Part shown: positions 9,009 through 19,862 of the stretch, one piece after another | Layout of the letters: the number at the start of each line of letters is the position of its first letter | Position numbering within the stretch: position 1 is the stretch's first letter | NCBI GenBank assembly: GCA_001829155.1 | Contig: MIAO01000096.1 | Coordinates: 1 to 43,083 of the forward strand | Direction: 5' to 3' | Source: Spirochaetes bacterium GWB1_36_13 | Lineage (GTDB): Bacteria; Spirochaetota; GWB1-36-13 | DNA length: 43,083 bases | Notes under the pieces: generated by a model | Told to the model about the DNA's origin: nothing | Seen by the model: only the letters and a program-made list of their open reading frames with translations | Database searches by the model: none | Translations under genes and position numbers: made by a program

Positions 9009-10172
9009 TTGAATGCTTTTTTTCTGGGGAGGGGGAAGTTGGAGCAATTCTTGAAATATCCATTTTTAGAATCTTATTACTTTGATCTTCAGCTTTTTGC
9101 CGCCAATCCTGAGGATGAAGGACGGACAGAAGAGGCGACTGAAAAAAGAAAGAAAAAATCAAGGGAAGAAGGGCAGGTTGCCAAGTCTCAGGATTTTATT
9201 TCATCGCTCGTGTTTCTTTTTTCTTTCTGGACGCTCTGGCTCATGGCGCAGTTTATTTTTCTGACCCTGAAAAACCTCATGGCAGACAGTTTTAAGGCAA
9301 TCAATAAACCTTTCAGTTTCAACGATGTCACTTCTTATATCGGGGATTTTTCCCTGACATTCTGGAAACTGACGGGACCTATTTTTCTCACGGCTGTTGT
9401 GGTCGGGATTTTTGCCAATGTGCTTCAGGTCGGATTTATGTTCAGCACCAAAATCATTCAGCCTAAATTCAACCGGATTTCATTCACCTTTGAAAAACTC
9501 CGTGAAAAAATATTTTTTTCTAAACAAATGATGTTTAATCTTTTATTTTCAATTGTCAAAGTAGTGATTTTGGGAATCATTTTTTATATTATTATCAAGG
9601 CGGATATTAAAGAAATTATCAATATGGCGGATTATGGGATTGAACAGTCTCTCGCCGTTATATTAAATACAGCTTTAAAAATGTTTAATGCGGCGGGAAT
9701 TTTTCTTCTTTCGATCAGTATTCCGGATTATCTGATTAAAAAGAAGCAGCATGCAGATTCTTTGAAAATGAGCAAACAGGATATTAAACAGGAATATAAA
9801 GAGGAAGAAGGAGACCCGATGATCAAAGGGTATATCCGGGATATGTACAATAAAATGCTTTCCAAAGCCAGTATCCGCAAAACAGTGCCGGAAGCAACCG
9901 TTGTTATTACCAACCCGACTCACTTTGCGGTAGCAGTCAAGTATGACCCGGTTTCGTTTCCGACTCCTGTGGTGATTGCAAAAGGCGAGGATGACGAAGC
10001 TCTCTTGATTCGTCAGATTGCATTTGAAAATGATGTGCCGGTAGTGGAAGACAAGCCTTTGGCTCGAAGTCTTTATAAACTGACCAATGTGGGAGATGAA
10101 ATCCCTTCTGAGTTTTTCAGTGTCATTGCGACTCTTCTGGTCAATGTCGGTGCGATTAAAAATACAGCATAA
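9009..10172 (+). CDS. flhB: Flagellar biosynthesis protein FlhB
   Basis: EGRTEEATEKRKKKSREEGQVAKSQDF N-terminus, 4 TM, autocleavage NPTHFAVAVKYDP; start is TTG-type (9009, 9039 or 9051 all in frame). Confidence 0.93.
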   Translation: MNAFFLGRGKLEQFLKYPFLESYYFDLQLFAANPEDEGRTEEATEKRKKKSREEGQVAKSQDFISSLVFLFSFWTLWLMAQFIFLTLKNLMADSFKAINKPFSFNDVTSYIGDFSLTFWKLTGPIFLTAVVVGIFANVLQVGFMFSTKIIQPKFNRISFTFEKLREKIFFSKQMMFNLLFSIVKVVILGIIFYIIIKADIKEIINMADYGIEQSLAVILNTALKMFNAAGIFLLSISIPDYLIKKKQHADSLKMSKQDIKQEYKEEEGDPMIKGYIRDMYNKMLSKASIRKTVPEATVVITNPTHFAVAVKYDPVSFPTPVVIAKGEDDEALLIRQIAFENDVPVVEDKPLARSLYKLTNVGDEIPSEFFSVIATLLVNVGAIKNTA

Positions 10173-10315
10173 TTTCAATATAGACATTAGATTAAAAGTT
10201 TGATAGAATGATTGAATGAAGAATCTATAAAATTGGTCTAAATTATGAAAAATGATTTAAAATCAGTTTGATTTTTTTATCGAAATTGAGCTGGATGATA
10301 AAAAGCGGGGGGGCT

Positions 10316-13300
10316 ATGTTTCAGAACTCTTTTCATTTAAAAAACGCTTCAGAGATTGAAAATTTTTATCAATTTTTAAATTTTCTGGATGAATTTGTTT
10401 TTATCCTGAATGAAAAAGGAATGATTCTTTTTTCTAATCAATTTATCAACGACAAATTAGACTATGCTGAAAATGAGCTTTTAGGTCAGTCTGTTGAAAT
10501 TCTTCATCAAGAAAAAGATTTGGAAGAGCTCCGTGTTAATCTCAAGAATATTTTTTCAAAAAAATTACTGAAATGCGATTTGTCTCTTCTCTCGAAAAAA
10601 GGTGAAAAGTTTTTTGTTGAATCAAAAATATTTTTAGGAAAAATAGAAGATAAAAAAGTGATTGTCTGTCTCAGTAAAGATATGAGTGAAATTAAAAAAA
10701 TTGAAGAAACTCTCAAAAAAAGCGAGGAAAGGTGGAAATTTGCCCTCGAAGGAAGCGGCGATGGAATCTGGGACTGGAATATACAAACAGGAGAAGTCTT
10801 TTTCTCAACTCAATGGAAAAAAATGCTCGGATTTGAGGAAGATGAGATAGAGGGAAGTCTCGAAGAATGGGAAAAAAGAGTCCATCCCGATGATCTTAAA
10901 AAGGTTTTTCAGGATATTCAAAAGCACTTTGACGGGATATTGCCCTATTATCATAACGAACACAGGGTGCTCTGCAAGGACGGAAGTTATAAATGGATTT
11001 TAGACAAGGGAATGGTAGTTGAGAAAGATGAAAAGGGAAAACCTCTGCGGATGCTCGGAACCCACTCGGATATTACTGATAAAAAAAATGCTGAGCTCCT
11101 TTTTTATGAAAGAGATCGAAGGTATAGAGGAATTTTTGATCATTCAGATGACGGTATTTTTTTGATCCGTATTGATGAAAATAAAAAATTTATTTATGAA
11201 GAAACCAATCGTTCTCATCAGCTTAAAACCGGAATTTTGCCTGAAATGATTCAAGGTAAAACTCCAGAAGAACTCTTACCACAGGATATGGCTCAACAAT
11301 TAATAGAAAATTATCAAAGATGTTTACAACAAAAAAAACCAATTATCTATGAAGAAGAATTGGTTTTAGCCGCAGGAAAAAGAATATGGCTGACCCAATT
11401 AGTGCCCATCCCTAATTCTTCATCGGAAATTGATCTCATTGCAGGAATTAGTTTAGATATTACAGAAAGAAAAGAAAAAGAACAAAAAATTAAAGAAATA
11501 TCACTTGAAAATCAAAGGGTTTTTGAATATGCGATCAATTTAAGCTGTGTTGCGGGATTTGACGGGTATTTTAAAAAACTCAATCCGGCATGGGAAAAAC
11601 TTCTGGGATGGACTATTTCTGAGATGATGAGCCGTCCTTGTATTGAATTGGTTCATCCTGACGATGTAAAAGCGACTTTAAAAGCAGCAGAGGGGCTTGT
11701 TGAAGGAAAAAATATCATCAGTTTTGAAAACCGCTACAAAGCTAAAGACGGAACCTATAAATGGCTTTTGTGGAACTCGACTTTTGATATGGAAAAAAGC
11801 CTGATATACGCCTCTGTGATTGATGTTTCCGATCGGAAACTGGCGGAAGATGAGAAAAGCAGGGAAGACCGTTTATTGACTTCGATCGCTGAGACTCTTG
11901 CCCTCCTTTTAATGAGTAAAGACTTGAATGAGGTGATCCAGGACTGTTTCCGTATCATCGGAGAAGCCTCTCATGTAGATCGGATTTATTTATTTGAAAG
12001 CAATTATAATTTTGAAATGCAGGAATGGACTGTCAGCCAAAAAAATGAATGGACAGGATCCGGCATTATTCCCCAAATTGACAATCCCGATCTCCAAAAT
12101 GTCCCTTTTCATGCGCTTCCGCTTTTTATGGAAAAACTTTTAAACCGTCAGACTATTGCCGGTCTGGTCAAAGATTTTGAACCTGAGCTCAAAGATTATC
12201 TCGAGCCTCAGCAAATCCTTTCAATCATTATTATTCCCATTTTTATTGATGAGCTTTTTTGGGGTTTTGTCGGTTTTGACGAGTGCAAGTATGAAAGAAA
12301 CTGGTCAAATGCCGAGCAGGCAATTCTTCTCTCCTTTGCTTCTTCTGTTTCTGCCGCGATTAAAAGAAATCAGTCTGAAGCGGAAATCCTTAAATCGAAA
12401 GAAATCGCTGAACGGGCAAACCGTTCGAAAAGTGAATTTCTGGCTAATATGAGCCATGAAATCAGGACTCCGATGAATGCTATTTTAGGTTTTTCTGAAA
12501 TCCTCAAAAAACACATATCAGAAAAAAAGCTTTTGGATTATATCAACGGGATTATTTTGAGCGGCAATAACTTGCTCGATTTGATCAATGATGTCTTGGA
12601 TCTTTCTAAAATAGAAGCGGGAATGATGCATATCGAATACGAAGCAGTCGATCTTTATGCCCTTTGTTATGAAATGAAACAGATTTTCGAAATTAAAATG
12701 ACAGAAAAAGGATTGGTTTTTGACATTGAGATTCATTCCCAGCTTCCCAAAAAGGTGATTCTTGATGAAATCAGAGTGAAGCAGATTCTTTTGAATCTGA
12801 TCGGCAATGCGGTGAAATTTACTTCAAGAGGAAGGGTGAGTTTAATCGTTTCTACCGAATTTTTAGATCAAATGCAAAGTGAAATCAATTTGATAATGAC
12901 TGTAAAGGATACGGGTATTGGTATTTCTCAAAACCAGCAGGAACTGATTTTTCAAGCTTTCCAGCAGCAGGAAGGTCAGAAAAATAGTTATGGAGGGACG
13001 GGGTTAGGTCTTACTATCAGCCGGAGACTTGCTGAATTGATGGATGGAAAAATTTCAGTTGAAAGCGTTTTGGGAGTTGGCTCTTCTTTTCATGTTTGCA
13101 TTCCTCATGTCAAGGTCGCGTCGATCAAAGAAACTTCCATTTCGGAAAATGCGGAAAATGAAGAAGAAATTGAATTTGAAGAGGCAAATGTTCTTTTGGT
13201 GGAAGATATTGAGACCAACCGGAAGGTTGTCAGAGGATTATTGGAAGATTATCATCTCACGATTCTTGAAGCTCAAAACGGATTGGAAGCTCTTAAGATT

Positions 13301-13834
13301 CTTGATTTTTTTAAACCCGATGTCATTTTAATGGACATACAGATGCCTCTTTTCGATGGATTTCAGACAGCTGAAAAGATCAGAAAAACCCCTCAGCTTA
13401 GAAAAATACCGATTATCGGGTTGAGCGCTCTTTATACTGAAAATGATAAAGAAAAAATTGAGACGCTTTTTGATGATTTTATGAAAAAACCTGTGCATGA
13501 AAAAGATTTGATCCGATATCTTTCAAAATATCTTCATTATCAAAAAAAAGAAAAAAATGACAAACAGATAGAGCGAGTGGATAAACTCATTCTTTCTGAA
13601 GAAGAGACTCAGATGGTCAGTGAAAATTTTAAAAAAGAATGGAATGAATTGAAAAACGGTATGGCAATTTCAAAAATCATGGATTTTGCAAACCGTTTGA
13701 AAGTATTCTCGAAAGAGAAGGACTTAGAAAACTTGGTTTCTTATTCAGAAGAAATATTTGAAGAAGCCGATAGTTTTAATATAGGAAAAGTTAAAGAATT
13801 GCTGGATGCGTTAAAAAAAATAATGGGAGAATAA
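10316..13834 (+). CDS. Hybrid sensor histidine kinase: multiple PAS domains + GAF-like + HisKA/HATPase + receiver
   Basis: [24 protein letters not shown]-box, [14 protein letters not shown]-box, receiver LLVEDIETN…[12 protein letters not shown] track opens at 10268. Confidence 0.9.
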   Translation: MFQNSFHLKNASEIENFYQFLNFLDEFVFILNEKGMILFSNQFINDKLDYAENELLGQSVEILHQEKDLEELRVNLKNIFSKKLLKCDLSLLSKKGEKFFVESKIFLGKIEDKKVIVCLSKDMSEIKKIEETLKKSEERWKFALEGSGDGIWDWNIQTGEVFFSTQWKKMLGFEEDEIEGSLEEWEKRVHPDDLKKVFQDIQKHFDGILPYYHNEHRVLCKDGSYKWILDKGMVVEKDEKGKPLRMLGTHSDITDKKNAELLFYERDRRYRGIFDHSDDGIFLIRIDENKKFIYEETNRSHQLKTGILPEMIQGKTPEELLPQDMAQQLIENYQRCLQQKKPIIYEEELVLAAGKRIWLTQLVPIPNSSSEIDLIAGISLDITERKEKEQKIKEISLENQRVFEYAINLSCVAGFDGYFKKLNPAWEKLLGWTISEMMSRPCIELVHPDDVKATLKAAEGLVEGKNIISFENRYKAKDGTYKWLLWNSTFDMEKSLIYASVIDVSDRKLAEDEKSREDRLLTSIAETLALLLMSKDLNEVIQDCFRIIGEASHVDRIYLFESNYNFEMQEWTVSQKNEWTGSGIIPQIDNPDLQNVPFHALPLFMEKLLNRQTIAGLVKDFEPELKDYLEPQQILSIIIIPIFIDELFWGFVGFDECKYERNWSNAEQAILLSFASSVSAAIKRNQSEAEILKSKEIAERANRSKSEFLANMSHEIRTPMNAILGFSEILKKHISEKKLLDYINGIILSGNNLLDLINDVLDLSKIEAGMMHIEYEAVDLYALCYEMKQIFEIKMTEKGLVFDIEIHSQLPKKVILDEIRVKQILLNLIGNAVKFTSRGRVSLIVSTEFLDQMQSEINLIMTVKDTGIGISQNQQELIFQAFQQQEGQKNSYGGTGLGLTISRRLAELMDGKISVESVLGVGSSFHVCIPHVKVASIKETSISENAENEEEIEFEEANVLLVEDIETNRKVVRGLLEDYHLTILEAQNGLEALKILDFFKPDVILMDIQMPLFDGFQTAEKIRKTPQLRKIPIIGLSALYTENDKEKIETLFDDFMKKPVHEKDLIRYLSKYLHYQKKEKNDKQIERVDKLILSEEETQMVSENFKKEWNELKNGMAISKIMDFANRLKVFSKEKDLENLVSYSEEIFEEADSFNIGKVKELLDALKKIMGE

Positions 13835-13835
13835 A

Positions 13836-14951
13836 ATGGAAAACCTGACCGAAATTTTAGTGGTAGATGATCTGATTGAAAACATCAAGGTAATCGGAAA
13901 TATCTTGAAAATGAATGATTATAAACTATCTATTGCCATGAATGGAAAGGAAGCGTTGTCTTATCTGGAAGACCATTTCCCTGATTTGATTCTTTTAGAT
14001 GTCACTATGCCGGAATTAAATGGTTTTACGGTTTGCGAAATGATAAAAAAAAATGAGAAGCTGAAAAATATTCCCGTTATTTTTCTGACGGCAAAAGTTG
14101 AATCAGAAGATATTTTAAGGGGGTTTCAGGCGGGAGGTGTGGATTATATTACCAAGCCTTTCAATCATGATGAGCTTTTATCGAGGGTCAAGACTCATAT
14201 CGAGCTTAAAAAATCAAAGGATCTGATTCTGGAGCAGAATGAGAAACTGGAAAAAATGAATCAGGAAAAAAATAAATTTTTTTCAATTATCGCGCATGAT
14301 ATCAGGAATCCTGTAACAGCTATTTTTGGTTTTGCGGATCTTTTAAAAAATAAAATCAATGAGATGAGTGATCAAGAAAGAAAAAAAAGTATTGATATTC
14401 TTTATCAGTCTTCTGTACAATTGGCTGATCTTATCGAGCACCTTTTAGACTGGGTGAAAATGCAGATCAATAAAACTGATTTTAAGCCTGTTTTATTTTT
14501 CCTGAAAAAAGAAGTTTTAAAAGTTTTTCAGTTTCAGCAGTTGCAGGCAGATATGAAAAAAATCAAGCTGTATGAAAATATTTCTGAAAATACGGAGATA
14601 AAAGCCGACTTAAATATGTTTCGTTCTATTTTGATCAATCTGGTTTCCAATGCACTGAAATTTACTCCTGAAAACGGAGAGGTAAAGGTAGAGGCGTTTT
14701 CTGATGAAAAAGAATTGAGAGTATCGGTGATGGATAATGGAATAGGGATGGAGCCTGAAATCATCAATAAACTTTTTCAACTCGGTTCCCAGCATACCAC
14801 CTGGGGAACAGCGGATGAAAAAGGAACCGGGCTCGGACTTTTATTATGCAGGGAATTTGCTGAAAAACATGGAGGAAAAATCGAAGTGAAAAGCGAGAAA
14901 GGGAAAGGGAGCACCTTTAGTCTGGTACTCCCTATTGTAGCCAAAAAATAA
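13836..14951 (+). CDS. Receiver-histidine kinase (REC-HisKA-HATPase)
   Basis: ILVVDDLIEN…LILLDVTMP…FITKPF-type receiver (DYITKPF), then FFSIIAHDIRNPVTAIFGFADLL and GTGLGLLLCREF. Confidence 0.9.
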   Translation: MENLTEILVVDDLIENIKVIGNILKMNDYKLSIAMNGKEALSYLEDHFPDLILLDVTMPELNGFTVCEMIKKNEKLKNIPVIFLTAKVESEDILRGFQAGGVDYITKPFNHDELLSRVKTHIELKKSKDLILEQNEKLEKMNQEKNKFFSIIAHDIRNPVTAIFGFADLLKNKINEMSDQERKKSIDILYQSSVQLADLIEHLLDWVKMQINKTDFKPVLFFLKKEVLKVFQFQQLQADMKKIKLYENISENTEIKADLNMFRSILINLVSNALKFTPENGEVKVEAFSDEKELRVSVMDNGIGMEPEIINKLFQLGSQHTTWGTADEKGTGLGLLLCREFAEKHGGKIEVKSEKGKGSTFSLVLPIVAKK

Positions 14952-14954
14952 ATT

Positions 14955-15370
14955 TGAAGCACGGCATACGGCATCATAAAAAAGACCTGCGCTTGCTATG
15001 AGAAATGCGTTATTCCCCACAGAATCGACGGTTTCAATATTTCCTGCATACATAGCGGCAATAAGCGGAGTTCGATACCATGAGTATGCGCCCATCGGTC
15101 TTGTGCTGTAGAGATTAATGTTAATGCCTTTTGCATTCAGAAGCATTTTTACTATTTCAATATCAACCTGTTTATTTCCTGCAGCTTCTACTAAAACAGT
15201 ATCCTCATGTTTGACATTAACATCATGTCCTTGTTTGATAAGAAGGGCTACTTTTGCCGCATCATTTTTCCAAACAGCTTCGATGAGTGGGGCAACGGCA
15301 CCGCTCAACAAGTTTTGACTGAAAAAAGAAAAGAAATGATTAGAAAGACTTTTATAAAATATTTTTTCAT
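14955..15370 (-). pseudogene. Ankyrin-repeat protein remnant (frameshifted signal-peptide start, apparent internal deletion, 3' truncation)
   Basis: APLIEAVWKNDAAKVALLIKQGHDVNVKHEDTVLVEAAGNKQVDIEIVKMLLNAKGININ ankyrin repeats; upstream ATG MKKYFIKVFLIISFLFSVKTC* is out of frame with LLSGAVAPLIEA; 3' side runs into the antisense of the neighbouring kinase gene. Confidence 0.6.
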
Positions 15371-15392
15371 GATTTCCTCGATATGAGATTAT

Positions 15393-15615
15393 TCAGGCTG
15401 TCGATTATTATTTATACTAAACTAATTATAAAATGACCGCCTGTCATTCCGGTTTTTGTTTGCAAAAGATCGGAATCTGTTATTTAAAATACTTATTGTC
15501 AATAGATTCCCGCCTTCGCGGGAATGACAAAGAAAATATAAAAACGGTCAAAATAAATTTGTTTTAGTATAACAAGATGGTTGATGGAAATAATTTTCAA
15601 CAATCGACAGCCTGA
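15393..15615. mobile_element. MITE-like element, copy 2 (223 bp), with nested TGTCATTCC…GGGAATGACA palindrome core
   Basis: TIRs TCAGGCTGTCGATTATT / CAACAATCGACAGCCTGA; flanked on both sides by TTAT. Confidence 0.8.
15508..15525. repeat. REP-like hairpin TTCCCGCCTTCGCGGGAA inside MITE copy 2
   Basis: Inverted repeat TTCCCGC/GCGGGAA (overlapping center CTTCG). Confidence 0.65.
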
Positions 15616-15766
15616 TTATTTCTTCTTCCGCCCATTCTTTATCCCTTTCCGTCATGGGCTCGTCTCCTTTGTTCCAGTTTTTAAAACCGTAGGCAAGACA
15701 TCCCAGTCCCGAAAAAATAGTGAGTAAATATACTATTCCAATCGAAAAGTCTGTGAAACCAAGCAT
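15548..15766 (-). pseudogene. Small symporter-accessory-like membrane protein whose C-terminus is read into MITE copy 2
   Basis: MLGFTDFSIGIVYLLTIFSGLGCLAYGFKNWNKGDEPMTERDKEWAEEEII resembles symporter small accessory proteins; following RLSIVENYFHQPSCYTKTNLF is encoded by the MITE right end. Confidence 0.6.
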
Positions 15767-15887
15767 GTATCCTCCATTTTAAGCATAATTTTATTCAAAT
15801 ATAGTATCATTTTTTTCTAAAAAATAATAATTTTGTATATATTTACTATTAATAAATATTTTCTTAACTTTTAGGGAGAAAGAGGAA

Positions 15888-17318
15888 ATGGAAGAAAAAA
15901 AGAAACAGGAAAATCCGTTGGTAAAAAAATATAAATCTTCATGGGAATTGATTGAAGAAGAAGAAAAAAAAATTGTTGATCTTTTTGGAGAATCTTATAT
16001 CGATTTTATATCTTATTCAAAAACTGAAAGAAAAGCAGTTGAATTCAGCCTGAAACTGGCTCAGTCCAAAGGCTTTCAAGATATCAATACGAAAAAAACT
16101 CTGAAAGCGGGAGATAAGGTTTATTTCATAAACCGGGCTAAAAATATTTTATTGGCTGTGATTGGAAAAGAACCTTTAGAAAAAGGATTTAATCTTTTAG
16201 CGGCGCATGTGGATGCTCCCAGACTGGACTTGAAACCCAATCCGCTTTATGAAGATTCGGGAATGGCTTTATTAAAGACCCATTATTACGGCGGAATCAA
16301 AAAATATCAGTGGGCAGCTATTCCTCTGGCTCTTTATGGAGTGGTGATTAATCAAAAAGGCGAAAAGATTGATATTAATATCGGGGATGATCCGAATGAC
16401 CCAATTTTTTATATCAGCGACCTTCTCATTCATCTGGCTAAGGATCAGATGAAAAAATCTCTGGATGAGGGTATTTCCGGGGAGGATTTAAATGTTCTTT
16501 GCGGTTCGATCCCTCTGGTTGGAAAAGAAGATGAGAAGAAACCGGAAAATCCGATTAAAGAAAATATTTTAAATATTTTAAACCAGAAATACGGCATTAC
16601 GGAAGAAGAGCTGGTGGGAAGCGAGTTTGAAATTGTTCCGGCAGGGCTTGCCCGTTATGTCGGATTTGACAAGAGTCTGATCGCAGGATACGGACATGAC
16701 GACAGATCCTGTTCTTTTGCTTCTCTTCGTGCTGTTTTGGATTTAAAAGAAGTACCAGACCGGACATCTTTAGTGCTTTTAGCCGATAAAGAAGAGATAG
16801 GAAGCTATGGAAACACCGGTCTGGAAAGCGATTTTCTTTCTTATGCCGTTCTTGAGCTCATGGATAAAAAAGAAAACAGGGCGGATATTCTTTCTTTAAA
16901 AAGAGTTTTGAAAAATTCAATGGCGATTTCAGCGGATGTTGGGGCGGCAGTTGATCCAAACTATCCGGGAGTCGAAGATAAAAAAAATGCCTGCTATCTT
17001 TCCAAGGGCGTTATTTTAAAAAAATATACGGGTTCCCGTGGAAAATCTGGGGCAAGCGATGCAAATGCTGAATTTATCAGCATGATGAGAAATCTTTTTA
17101 CTTCCAATGAAATCAACTGGCAGACCGGCGAACTGGGAAAAGTGGATCAGGGCGGCGGAGGCACAGTGGCTTTTCTTCTGGCTAAAATGAACATGGATGT
17201 ACTGGATGTAGGACTACCGGTTCTTTCCATGCACGCTCCGACTGAAGTGATCGCAAAAATAGACTTGTATATGGCTTATAAAGCTTATAGAGTCTTTTTG
17301 GAAAAAGCCGGTTGTTAA
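15888..17318 (+). CDS. M18 family aminopeptidase
   Basis: NLLAAHVDAPRLDLKPNPLYED, DKEEIGSYGNTG, YGHDDRSCSFA, MHAPTEVIAKID. Confidence 0.92.
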   Translation: MEEKKKQENPLVKKYKSSWELIEEEEKKIVDLFGESYIDFISYSKTERKAVEFSLKLAQSKGFQDINTKKTLKAGDKVYFINRAKNILLAVIGKEPLEKGFNLLAAHVDAPRLDLKPNPLYEDSGMALLKTHYYGGIKKYQWAAIPLALYGVVINQKGEKIDINIGDDPNDPIFYISDLLIHLAKDQMKKSLDEGISGEDLNVLCGSIPLVGKEDEKKPENPIKENILNILNQKYGITEEELVGSEFEIVPAGLARYVGFDKSLIAGYGHDDRSCSFASLRAVLDLKEVPDRTSLVLLADKEEIGSYGNTGLESDFLSYAVLELMDKKENRADILSLKRVLKNSMAISADVGAAVDPNYPGVEDKKNACYLSKGVILKKYTGSRGKSGASDANAEFISMMRNLFTSNEINWQTGELGKVDQGGGGTVAFLLAKMNMDVLDVGLPVLSMHAPTEVIAKIDLYMAYKAYRVFLEKAGC

Positions 17319-17342
17319 GCTGCTCTGAAATTTAGGAGCCTC

Positions 17343-19832
17343 ATGAATATCAAAAGCCTGAAAGCAAAGATTTCATTTATTGGATTTCTCTTTTATTCTT
17401 TTATATTTTTATTTTTCAGCCTGACTTTTTATTACCTTCTTTCTCAGAGTATTAAAAAAAATATTTCAGACACCCAGTTTCAGATGATTTCCCAAATTGC
17501 GTTTGATATTGAAAATAATCTTCAAATCAGGATATCAGCTTTAGAAAGGGTTTCAAAAATTTTTTCAAAAAAAAATATTAAAAATCAGAAAGATTTAAAT
17601 TTATTTTTACTTGAAAGAGAAGGAACCGGGACACTTTTTAATGGGCTTTTCATAGCTGATTTAAAAGGAAGACTTCTGGTTCAGGCTCATTTCAGCAATC
17701 CGCTAGATTTAGAATTAATTTTTGAAGAAAAATTTGTTTCTGAAATTCATAAGACTCAAAAAACTGTAATTTCCACTCCTTTTATTGAAAAAAATTCAAA
17801 CATGCCTTCTATTATTATTGGCACTCCGATTTTTAACTCTCAAAAAGAGATTGCAGGAATTATTGGCGGCGCTATGGATCTTTTTCAGAATGAACTATTT
17901 CAGGAAATGAACAATATTCATATTGGAAAAAAAGGCTATATGTATCTTTTTGATAAAGAGAAAAGGCTGATAGTCCACTGGGATAAAAAGAGGCTTCTGA
18001 CAAAGGTTCCAGACGGAGCCAATAAAGGTATAGATATGGCGGTAAATGGCTTTGAGGGAACAGTTGAAAATCAAAACTCTTATGGATTAAAAGCATTGAC
18101 TACCTTTAAGAAATTGAAGATGAAAGACTGGATTTTAGGGAGCAATTACCCTATTGAAGAAGCTTATGAGTCTGTTGAAAAATTGAAAGAAATTTTTTAT
18201 CTGATTTTTTTAAGTTCCCTTCTTTTTTTTCTAAGTTATTATCTGCTGATTCGAAAATACCTTTTTCCTCTTTCCAATCTGACCGATCATTTTAAAAAAC
18301 TTCCTGAAACAAACTGGGAACAACGGTATTTTCAATACTCAAAAAAAGATGAAATCGGCTATCTTTCAGAGGCTTTCAATCAGATGATTGATAAACTTCA
18401 AACTTCGGAAGAAGAAATCAGAAAACTTTCCAATGCGGTGAACCAGTCTCCTGTCTCAATTGTGGTAACAGATATCAATGGAAAAATCACTTTTGTCAAC
18501 CCCAGTTTTGAAGATATTACAGGATATCCGATTGAGGAAGCGATGGGAAAAAATCCGAATATTCTAAAATCGGGTAAACATGACGATGAATTTTATCAGG
18601 AAATGTGGAATACGATTTCTAATGGAAAGACATGGCAGGGAGAAATCTGCAATAAGAAAAAAGACGAGTCTTTGTATTGGGAAGATGCGACCATTTCTCC
18701 AGTCAAAAATAATGAAGGAGAAATTACCCATTATATTGGCGTGAAAAGAGATATCAGTAAAGAAAAGGAAACGGAAGAAAAACTGCGCATTTATACATTG
18801 ACGATTGAAAAAGAACTGACTGAAAAAAGAAACGCTTTGTTGAACGCTCAGAAAATTCAAAGAAATTTAAATCCTCAGCAGATTCCTGTTTTTGAGAAAT
18901 TCAATATATCAGCTTTTTATCTTCCCTCTGAGGAACTGGGAGGGGATTTTTTTGATGTCCGTGTGATAGGCGAAAAACTGGTCATTATTCTGGGGGACTG
19001 TGAAGGGCATGGGCTGGAAGCCGCTTTAGACAGTGTGCTGACGAAGGCTATCTGCGACCGGTATTACAGTCTTTTTGAAATTGCCCGCACTGATATTTTT
19101 CTTCAGGCAGTCAATAATGATATTCTGGAATATTTTAAGGGAGAAAAATTTTTAACTCTTTTTGCGGCTGTCATTGATTTGGAGACAAACGAGTTGTTTT
19201 ATTCCAGCGCCAATGCTGAAATTCCTTTTCTGATACGGAAAAACAAAGCTTTTTTATTGGAAAGACCGGAGGGATTTCATATTGGTTTTGAAGCAAATAT
19301 GAATTTTGAAAGAAAATCTATCCGTTTGATGGAAAATGATAAACTGGCTTTTTATTCCGATTCTGTGCGGGAAATGATGTCGAAAGACCTTGTTCCTTTC
19401 GGTCTCGAAAATCTTGAGAATATTTTCAGCCGTTTTATCCATTCTCTTCAGACTGATTTAGCTCTTTTTCTATCAGAAGTGAAGAGTTTTTATGGACGAT
19501 TCCCTTTAGAGGATGACACCACTCTTGTTTTTATTGAGTATAAAGGGGGAAGTCTCTGGAAAAAAGAGGTTGAAAGTCAAAAAGAAATCAATGAGCTGAT
19601 CCATCATATTTTTGAATTGTTCTATCAATATAATTTTCCTGAGCAGAAAAAAACTCCTTTGCTGGAGTTTCTGAAGTTAAATCTAAAAACAGGAGTGAAA
19701 ATTAATTTTTCTATTCATTTTAAAAAATTATGGATTAAAATAGAATCTTATGAAAAAAAGTTTTCTGTTTTTGAAATTGAAAATCAATCTAAAAAAACAA
19801 ATTTTGAATTAACCAATTCTTTTCATTTTTAA
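17343..19832 (+). CDS. Cache-type sensor + HAMP-like + PAS + SpoIIE/PP2C-type serine phosphatase
   Basis: N-terminal TM, extracellular sensor, second TM; PAS (LSNAVNQSPVSIVVTDINGKITFVNPSFEDITGYP); SpoIIE core LGGDFFDVRVIGEKLVIILGDCEGHGLEAA and LEDDTTLVFIEY. Confidence 0.88.
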   Translation: MNIKSLKAKISFIGFLFYSFIFLFFSLTFYYLLSQSIKKNISDTQFQMISQIAFDIENNLQIRISALERVSKIFSKKNIKNQKDLNLFLLEREGTGTLFNGLFIADLKGRLLVQAHFSNPLDLELIFEEKFVSEIHKTQKTVISTPFIEKNSNMPSIIIGTPIFNSQKEIAGIIGGAMDLFQNELFQEMNNIHIGKKGYMYLFDKEKRLIVHWDKKRLLTKVPDGANKGIDMAVNGFEGTVENQNSYGLKALTTFKKLKMKDWILGSNYPIEEAYESVEKLKEIFYLIFLSSLLFFLSYYLLIRKYLFPLSNLTDHFKKLPETNWEQRYFQYSKKDEIGYLSEAFNQMIDKLQTSEEEIRKLSNAVNQSPVSIVVTDINGKITFVNPSFEDITGYPIEEAMGKNPNILKSGKHDDEFYQEMWNTISNGKTWQGEICNKKKDESLYWEDATISPVKNNEGEITHYIGVKRDISKEKETEEKLRIYTLTIEKELTEKRNALLNAQKIQRNLNPQQIPVFEKFNISAFYLPSEELGGDFFDVRVIGEKLVIILGDCEGHGLEAALDSVLTKAICDRYYSLFEIARTDIFLQAVNNDILEYFKGEKFLTLFAAVIDLETNELFYSSANAEIPFLIRKNKAFLLERPEGFHIGFEANMNFERKSIRLMENDKLAFYSDSVREMMSKDLVPFGLENLENIFSRFIHSLQTDLALFLSEVKSFYGRFPLEDDTTLVFIEYKGGSLWKKEVESQKEINELIHHIFELFYQYNFPEQKKTPLLEFLKLNLKTGVKINFSIHFKKLWIKIESYEKKFSVFEIENQSKKTNFELTNSFHF

Positions 19833-19862
19833 AACAGAATTTGATAAAAGAAAAACATTTAT

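Noticed and set aside
9675-10187. 170-aa ORF antisense to flhB
   Set aside because: Antisense of a clearly conserved coding region; no domain signature
12156-12452. 98-aa alternate-frame ORF inside the hybrid kinase
   Set aside because: Same-strand out-of-frame ORF within the confident 1188-aa kinase frame
13550-13834. Possible HPt domain at the C-terminus of the hybrid kinase
   Set aside because: No HPt-type phosphorylatable His motif; looks like a common helical tail following the receiver
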